64,000 nt of DNA from Paenibacillus xylanexedens (GTDB taxonomy: Bacteria > Bacillota > Bacilli > Paenibacillales > Paenibacillaceae). Below are positions 59,944-64,000 of the stretch, in pieces; position 1 is the stretch's first letter, and each line of letters opens with the position of its first letter. A model generated the notes under the pieces. The model was not told where the DNA came from. It did no database searches and saw only the letters and a program-made list of their open reading frames with translations. Made by a program: the position numbers and the translations under genes. The stretch covers positions 124,001-188,000 of the forward strand of contig NZ_VEIO01000005.1 of assembly GCF_007680605.1 (NCBI RefSeq), given 5' to 3'.

Positions 59944-61521
59944 ATGGTTACACGGATTAATGGTTTTTCCGGTATGGATGTAGACAGCATGGTGAAGAGT
60001 TTGATGACCGCCAAACGCATTCCGCTGGATAAACTGAATCAGGAAAAACAGCTTTTGGAATGGAAGCGGGATAGCTATAGAGAAATTAACAGCAAGTTTG
60101 TTGATTTTCGTACTAATAAATTGGTCGATAAATATGGTAAAAGTGCAGCCTTAAACACACAGAAAGCAGTTTTGAGTGGGAATACCGACGCTCTGAAAGC
60201 TGATGCGTCGGCTTCAGCCAACGGGATTGATATGAAGGTCAGTATCACGCAACTAGCAACGAAGAAAACAGTTGAAACGTTTGGCTTGGCGAATCCTGTG
60301 CCTAACACTAAAACACTTGGTGATTTAGAACTGATGAAGACTCCAGGTTTTGATCCAGCCACAATGACAGACGATGATCGTAAGGCATTAGCGGAAAAAG
60401 AGTTTAAACTCACCATTAACGGTGAAAGCTTTGTTGATAACAACGGTAAATCTTTATTTAATGGTGCAACTTCCATTGCTACGATGATCGCAACAATCAA
60501 TGGTAATGCTAAAGCGAATGTAACCGCAAAATATGATGAAATTACGGGTAAATTAATTATTAATTCAAAAACAAGTGGCACGGATGGCAAAGCTGAGATT
60601 GTGGCTACAGATGACAATAGTGCCTTGGATCTGTTTAACCAAAAATATAACTCGGCTACCGATGGTCCGGACAAGTACAAAACTACGGCTGCTGTAGATG
60701 CCAAGTTTAATGTAAACGGTAGAGATTACACGGATAAAAGCAATACGGTTACCATTAACGGTGTACAACTTACTCTACAGAAAACAACTGCTGATCCAAC
60801 GGACTCAACCAAAGATATTCCGGTGACGATTACAACATCAAGTGACACCGAAACCGCAGTGCAAACCATTAAAAGTTTTGTAGAGGATTATAATAACTTA
60901 ATCTCATTATTAAATACAAAACTAGACGAAACCAAGTATCGTGATTTCAAGCCATTGTCGGATGAACAGAAAAAAGAGATGAAAGATACCGATATTACGA
61001 ATTGGACGGATAAAGCCAAAAGCGGTTTGTTGAAAAATGATGATATCTTGCGATCTGCTCTCTCTAATATGAGGGAGATTATATCAGGTCAAGTAGTGGC
61101 ATTAGCTGATCTAGGGATTACAATGGGACCATACAACTCCGGTGGTAAAATTATACTTGACGAGGTTGTACTAAAAAAGGCTTTAACAGAAAATCCTCAA
61201 AAAGCAGTTGATTTGTTCCAAGGGACTGGAAAAGAAGCTAACAATGGAATATTTGATAAATTGGCTGATAAGATTTCGACGTCATTAGATAGCCTGGTAA
61301 CCCGTGTAGGTACAAGTAAATTTACTGCTGATCTTACGGTGAGTTATAAAGAAGAAAGTGTCATGGGTAAGAAACTGAAAGAGTACAATAGTCGTATTTC
61401 TAATATGCTTCGTATTTTGGAAGATACCGAGACACGTTATTACAAACAGTTTACTGCTATGGAAACAGCCATGAATAAACTTAGTTCACAGTCGTCTAGC
61501 CTATTCTCTACTGCCGGATAA
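59944..61521 (+). CDS. fliD: Flagellar cap protein FliD
   Basis: FliD caps the filament tip and folds incoming flagellin. The N-terminus INGFSGMDVDSMVKSLMTAK and the C-terminal signature MGKKLKEYNSRISNMLRILE with KQFTAMETAMNKLSSQSSSL are intact; the centre is variable. At 525 residues it fits the family. AATTAGGAGGGATTG gives a good ribosome binding site. fliS follows after 32 bp. Confidence 0.95.
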   Translation: MVTRINGFSGMDVDSMVKSLMTAKRIPLDKLNQEKQLLEWKRDSYREINSKFVDFRTNKLVDKYGKSAALNTQKAVLSGNTDALKADASASANGIDMKVSITQLATKKTVETFGLANPVPNTKTLGDLELMKTPGFDPATMTDDDRKALAEKEFKLTINGESFVDNNGKSLFNGATSIATMIATINGNAKANVTAKYDEITGKLIINSKTSGTDGKAEIVATDDNSALDLFNQKYNSATDGPDKYKTTAAVDAKFNVNGRDYTDKSNTVTINGVQLTLQKTTADPTDSTKDIPVTITTSSDTETAVQTIKSFVEDYNNLISLLNTKLDETKYRDFKPLSDEQKKEMKDTDITNWTDKAKSGLLKNDDILRSALSNMREIISGQVVALADLGITMGPYNSGGKIILDEVVLKKALTENPQKAVDLFQGTGKEANNGIFDKLADKISTSLDSLVTRVGTSKFTADLTVSYKEESVMGKKLKEYNSRISNMLRILEDTETRYYKQFTAMETAMNKLSSQSSSLFSTAG

Positions 61522-61553
61522 TAGAGAAATTCCATAATAGAAGGTGACCTAAT

Positions 61554-61946
61554 TTGATTAAATCTCCTTACGAAAAATATCGTCAATCTTCGGTACAAAC
61601 TTCTACACCAGCGCAATTGGTTATTATGTTATATGATGGAGCAATTCGCTTTGCGAAGATTGGACTTGAAGGTTTAAATAGTCAAGATATTGAAAAAGCC
61701 AATCTTCATCTGGGCAAAGCGCAGACGATTATAAGCGAATTAATGTCTACATTGGATCAGTCTTTCGATGTGTCCAAGAATTTGTTTGCTCTCTACGAAT
61801 ATACGAATTATTTGCTGATTGAAGCCAACATTCGCAAAAATCCAGAAAAAGCCGAAGAAGCAATCGGGTATTTGACAGAGCTGAGAGAGACTTGGGTGCA
61901 AGCATCTAAATTGGCCTCCGCACAGACTGAAAGTGCTCATGGATAA
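61554..61946 (+). CDS. fliS: Flagellin export chaperone FliS
   Basis: FliS binds the C-terminus of flagellin in the cytoplasm and delivers it to export. The 130-residue helical protein has the signature SPYEKYRQSSVQTSTPAQLV with MLYDGAIRFAKIG. The start is TTG 61554 after AAGGTGA. The stop overlaps the fliT start by 8 bp, indicating coupling. Confidence 0.94.
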   Translation: MIKSPYEKYRQSSVQTSTPAQLVIMLYDGAIRFAKIGLEGLNSQDIEKANLHLGKAQTIISELMSTLDQSFDVSKNLFALYEYTNYLLIEANIRKNPEKAEEAIGYLTELRETWVQASKLASAQTESAHG

Positions 61947-62274
61947 TTTATTGGAGCAGTTGTCCACGATGACAGAACATATTATTGACCGGATTGAAGA
62001 AACCTCATATGAAGAATTGGAATCCTTTGTGGAGGAACGGCAACGTATCATAGATACTATACTTTTGAATAGTGAGAGCAGTCCTCTAAATGCTCGACAA
62101 AAGAATGAAGTTCATCGTATTTTGACTTATGACACAGTCCTGCTTCAACGCATGAATTTCCTTCGTCTGGAGGCTCAGGATTGGCTTCAAAAACGTAATC
62201 AGGCAAAGAAGCAGAGAAATGTTTACGAAGCTGCCTATGCGCCTGATAGTATGTTAATGGATCGTAGAAATTAA
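61939..62274 (+). CDS. fliT: Flagellar chaperone FliT-like protein
   Basis: A 111-residue helical protein in the fliT position. It is charged and coiled-coil-like (ETSYEELESFVEERQRIIDT; HRILTYDTVLLQRMNFLRLE). FliT-type proteins chaperone FliD. ATG 61939 overlaps the end of fliS; GTG 61933 is an alternative. Sequence conservation in this family is low, so the call rests largely on context. Confidence 0.8.
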   Translation: MDNLLEQLSTMTEHIIDRIEETSYEELESFVEERQRIIDTILLNSESSPLNARQKNEVHRILTYDTVLLQRMNFLRLEAQDWLQKRNQAKKQRNVYEAAYAPDSMLMDRRN

Positions 62275-62304
62275 TACTAAAAAAGGTACTAGTAAGTTAT
62301 AATA

Positions 62305-62345
62305 GAATGCAGATATCTGAACGAGATATGTTGCATTCTTTTTTT
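62305..62345 (+). terminator. Terminator downstream of fliT
   Basis: 13-bp stem GAATGCAGATATCT / AGATATGTTGCATTC with a small bulge, followed by a T-run. Confidence 0.88.
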
Positions 62346-62429
62346 ATTTTTATAAAGATTATTCCTATTCGTTCAACATTTCTCCCTATAAATCTACAAA
62401 AAATACCAATAAAACATTTTCTTTACCAA

Positions 62430-62459
62430 TTGACAATGGATAAGATTAGGTGATATCAT
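62430..62459 (+). promoter_or_regulatory. Predicted SigA promoter of the cold shock gene
   Basis: TTGACA at 62430-62435 and TATCAT at 62454-62459 with an 18-bp spacer. It implies a leader of only about 60 nt, short for a cold-shock gene. Confidence 0.55.
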
Positions 62460-62525
62460 CTGAGTTGTGGGCTAGGGTCTTGGCCAGAGCTTCACTTCAT
62501 TTGATGACGAAGGGAATGTTAGTGC

Positions 62526-62723
62526 ATGCAAGGTAAAGTAAAATGGTTCAACGCAGAAAAAGGTTACGGTTTCATTGAGACTGAAGACGGCGGCGACGTA
62601 TTCGTACACTTCTCCGCAATTCAATCCGAAGGCTTCAAAACTTTGGAAGAAGGTCAATCCGTAGAATTCGACATCGTCGAAGGCGCACGTGGACCGCAAG
62701 CAGCTAACGTAATCAAATTATAA
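62526..62723 (+). CDS. Cold shock protein (CspA/CspB family)
   Basis: A single cold-shock domain of 65 residues that binds single-stranded RNA and DNA. RNP1-like KGYGFIE and RNP2-like VFVHFSAI motifs are present, as is the start MQGKVKWFNAEKGYGF. GAAGGGA lies upstream of ATG 62526. Codon choice suggests good expression. I cannot say which paralogue (CspB, C or D) it is. Confidence 0.95.
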   Translation: MQGKVKWFNAEKGYGFIETEDGGDVFVHFSAIQSEGFKTLEEGQSVEFDIVEGARGPQAANVIKL

Positions 62724-62789
62724 TCATCCGGACAATCCGACCTACATATATGGTTAGATGGTTTCCAAATTGAATTATCGCTAGCATCA

Positions 62790-62817
62790 GACTCCGGTGA
62801 TCCGGGGTCTTTTTTTG
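62790..62817 (+). terminator. Terminator downstream of the cold shock gene
   Basis: 8-bp stem GACTCCGG / CCGGGGTC, loop TGAT, and eight Ts. The region from here to the hpf promoter (62818-63080) shows nothing else. Confidence 0.9.
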
Positions 62818-63080
62818 TGTTGATAGAGTTTAAAATATAGGCAAGTTGATCCCTCCATTACCGGACAAAACGGGGGCAACTTAAGGGTCAGCATAAGCTA
62901 GTTCTACATAACAGATTGAGTAACCTCAAAAACGGTTAAATAGATGATCAAGCGCCCGATGTACAATCCAGTTAAATCTGTGATTTTGCTCGAAAATGGC
63001 GAAAAATCACGAAATATGGCGTTAAACCTACATTGGTTGATGTGACTGGAGCAGATGTCATTATTCAGTCACCGGGAGTT

Positions 63081-63110
63081 TTTACATGGCGCTTACATTC
63101 GTGTTATAAT
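63081..63110 (+). promoter_or_regulatory. Predicted SigA promoter of hpf
   Basis: TTTACA at 63081-63086 and TATAAT at 63105-63110 with an 18-bp spacer, about 30 nt before the ATG. I did not find a convincing SigB or SigH site. Confidence 0.55.
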
Positions 63111-63140
63111 GAAGTGGCAAAGATAAAGGAGGAGTGCCCT

Positions 63141-63704
63141 ATGAATTTAAGTATTCGAGGTCAACAAATCGAGGTTACCGAAGCTTTGAAAGATTATGTC
63201 GACAAAAAGTTGAGTAGACTCGAGAAGTATTTCGATGCACCCCTTACCTCTGACGGTGCCGTTACACTGAGCACAACTAGAGGCTTGCATACAGTTGAGG
63301 TGACGATTCCTTTGAAGGGCTTTGTGCTCCGTGCCGAAGATGAGAGCGATGATATGTACGCATCCATTGACGCCGTTGTGGACAAGCTGGAGCGTCAAAT
63401 TCGCAAACACAAAACGAAAATTAACCGTAAATTCCGTCAGGAAGGCAGCCTGAAGACCCTCTTCGTAGAAGATCCGTCAGGCACAGTGGCTACTGCCGAA
63501 CCGGACACGGATACGGATGACGATGATTTGGAAGTTGTACGTACGAAACGTTTTATGTTAAAACCAATGGATGTGGAAGAGGCAATCCTCCAGATGAACA
63601 TGGTTGGTCATAACTTCTTCGTATTTTCCAACATCGAGAATGAGGAAGTAAGCGTGGTTTACAAACGGAACGATGGCAAGTATGGCTTGATTGAGCAAGG
63701 TTAA
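63141..63704 (+). CDS. hpf: Ribosome hibernation promoting factor, long form
   Basis: Long HPF dimerises 70S ribosomes into inactive 100S particles in stationary phase. The S30AE domain (about residues 1-100; LSIRGQQIEVTEALKDYVDK) is followed by an acidic linker (DTDTDDDD) and the C-terminal dimerisation domain (KRFMLKPMDVEEAILQMNMV, then HNFFVFSN). The 187-residue length fits. The frame extends upstream, but ATG 63141 follows AAAGGAGGAG. In Bacillales secA usually comes next, beyond this window. Confidence 0.96.
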   Translation: MNLSIRGQQIEVTEALKDYVDKKLSRLEKYFDAPLTSDGAVTLSTTRGLHTVEVTIPLKGFVLRAEDESDDMYASIDAVVDKLERQIRKHKTKINRKFRQEGSLKTLFVEDPSGTVATAEPDTDTDDDDLEVVRTKRFMLKPMDVEEAILQMNMVGHNFFVFSNIENEEVSVVYKRNDGKYGLIEQG

Positions 63705-63790
63705 GTATACTTATAGTATCGCTTCAATTGAATAGAACGCCCTAGTATTGAATATAAGCAGGAGCCTAAGCTTCCTGAATTGAACCTAAC

Positions 63791-63825
63791 AAGAGCTTCC
63801 ATCCTCCAAGGGATGGGGCTCTTTT
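63791..63825 (+). terminator. Terminator downstream of hpf
   Basis: Stem AAGAGC..CCATCC / GGATGG..GCTCTT with one 2-nt internal mismatch, a 6-nt loop and a short T-run. The remaining 175 bp of the window is AT-rich with no gene supported. Confidence 0.8.
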
Positions 63826-64000
63826 GTGCTTAGCGACTTTATGGGAATATGGAAATAAAATGATGAAACTATTCGCTGTATTATTGCGTCTAATAGAATA
63901 GAAGTTAGCAGGAAAATCAAAATAAAAGTAGAATTATAAAATCTAAATGGAATTTTGATATTAAATTCCATATTTCCCACAAATGATTGATTGATCCTTG

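Noticed and set aside
1..64000. CRISPR arrays, tRNA, rRNA, insertion sequences, prophage
   Set aside because: I looked for regular spaced repeats, cloverleaf sequences, transposase or integrase motifs and found none.

Overview
The window looks like a Bacillales chromosome, most likely Paenibacillus. The gene order runs atp operon, ywzB, murA, spoIID, spoIIQ, spoIIID, mbl, flhO-flhP, fabZ, then degSU, comF, the flgM-flgK-hag-fliDST flagellar block and hpf, which parallels the same arc of the Bacillus subtilis chromosome. Between fabZ and degS lies a block typical of S-layer-bearing Paenibacillus: csaB, tagA, tagO and large secreted SLH proteins. Nearly every gene is on the + strand. I saw no rRNA, tRNA, CRISPR array, insertion sequence or prophage.

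Layout. 1-5786: F1Fo ATP synthase genes from the end of atpE to atpC, closed by a terminator. 6377-8627: ywzB and murA. 8967-13162: sporulation and shape genes spoIID, spoIIQ, spoIIID and mbl, with good SigF-like and SigE-like promoter matches before spoIIQ and spoIIID. 13265-15304: flhO, flhP and epuA; a near-consensus SigD promoter overlaps the end of mbl. 15786-18254: fabZ and a phospho-sugar mutase. 18446-23874: a DUF5693 membrane protein, csaB, tagA and tagO, a set expected to build and pyruvylate the secondary cell wall polymer that SLH domains bind. 24042-45847: two SLH proteins with C-terminal SLH repeats, the probable major S-layer protein with N-terminal SLH repeats, other secreted proteins, an alpha/beta SASP, metK, a broken cysteine-rich secreted peptide gene with a small membrane partner, and a phosphodiester glycosidase-family protein. 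45895-52142: degS-degU, an unknown membrane protein, a frameshifted small ORF and comFA-comFC. 52371-62274: yvyF, flgM, flgN, flgK, flgL, yviE, fliW, csrA, hag, flaG, fliD, fliS, fliT. 62526-63704: a cold shock protein and hpf.

How it fits together. The csaB-tagA-tagO set makes the anchor and the neighbouring SLH proteins use it. The flagellar block carries the FliW-CsrA-Hag control circuit, with a textbook CsrA hairpin in the hag leader and an apparent AUU start codon for fliW. DegSU sits between the surface-protein block and the competence/motility block.

Most notable: (1) a four-copy intergenic repeat of about 150-196 bp whose long stem is preserved by compensatory base changes, a candidate undescribed structured RNA or mobile palindrome family; (2) a secreted peptide whose six cysteines have mirror-symmetric spacing, interrupted by an in-frame TGA and followed by a two-helix membrane protein; (3) the AUU start of fliW just after a terminator; (4) tandem in-frame translation starts on the S-layer gene; (5) a hexanucleotide repeat next to a very GC-rich segment inside comFA.
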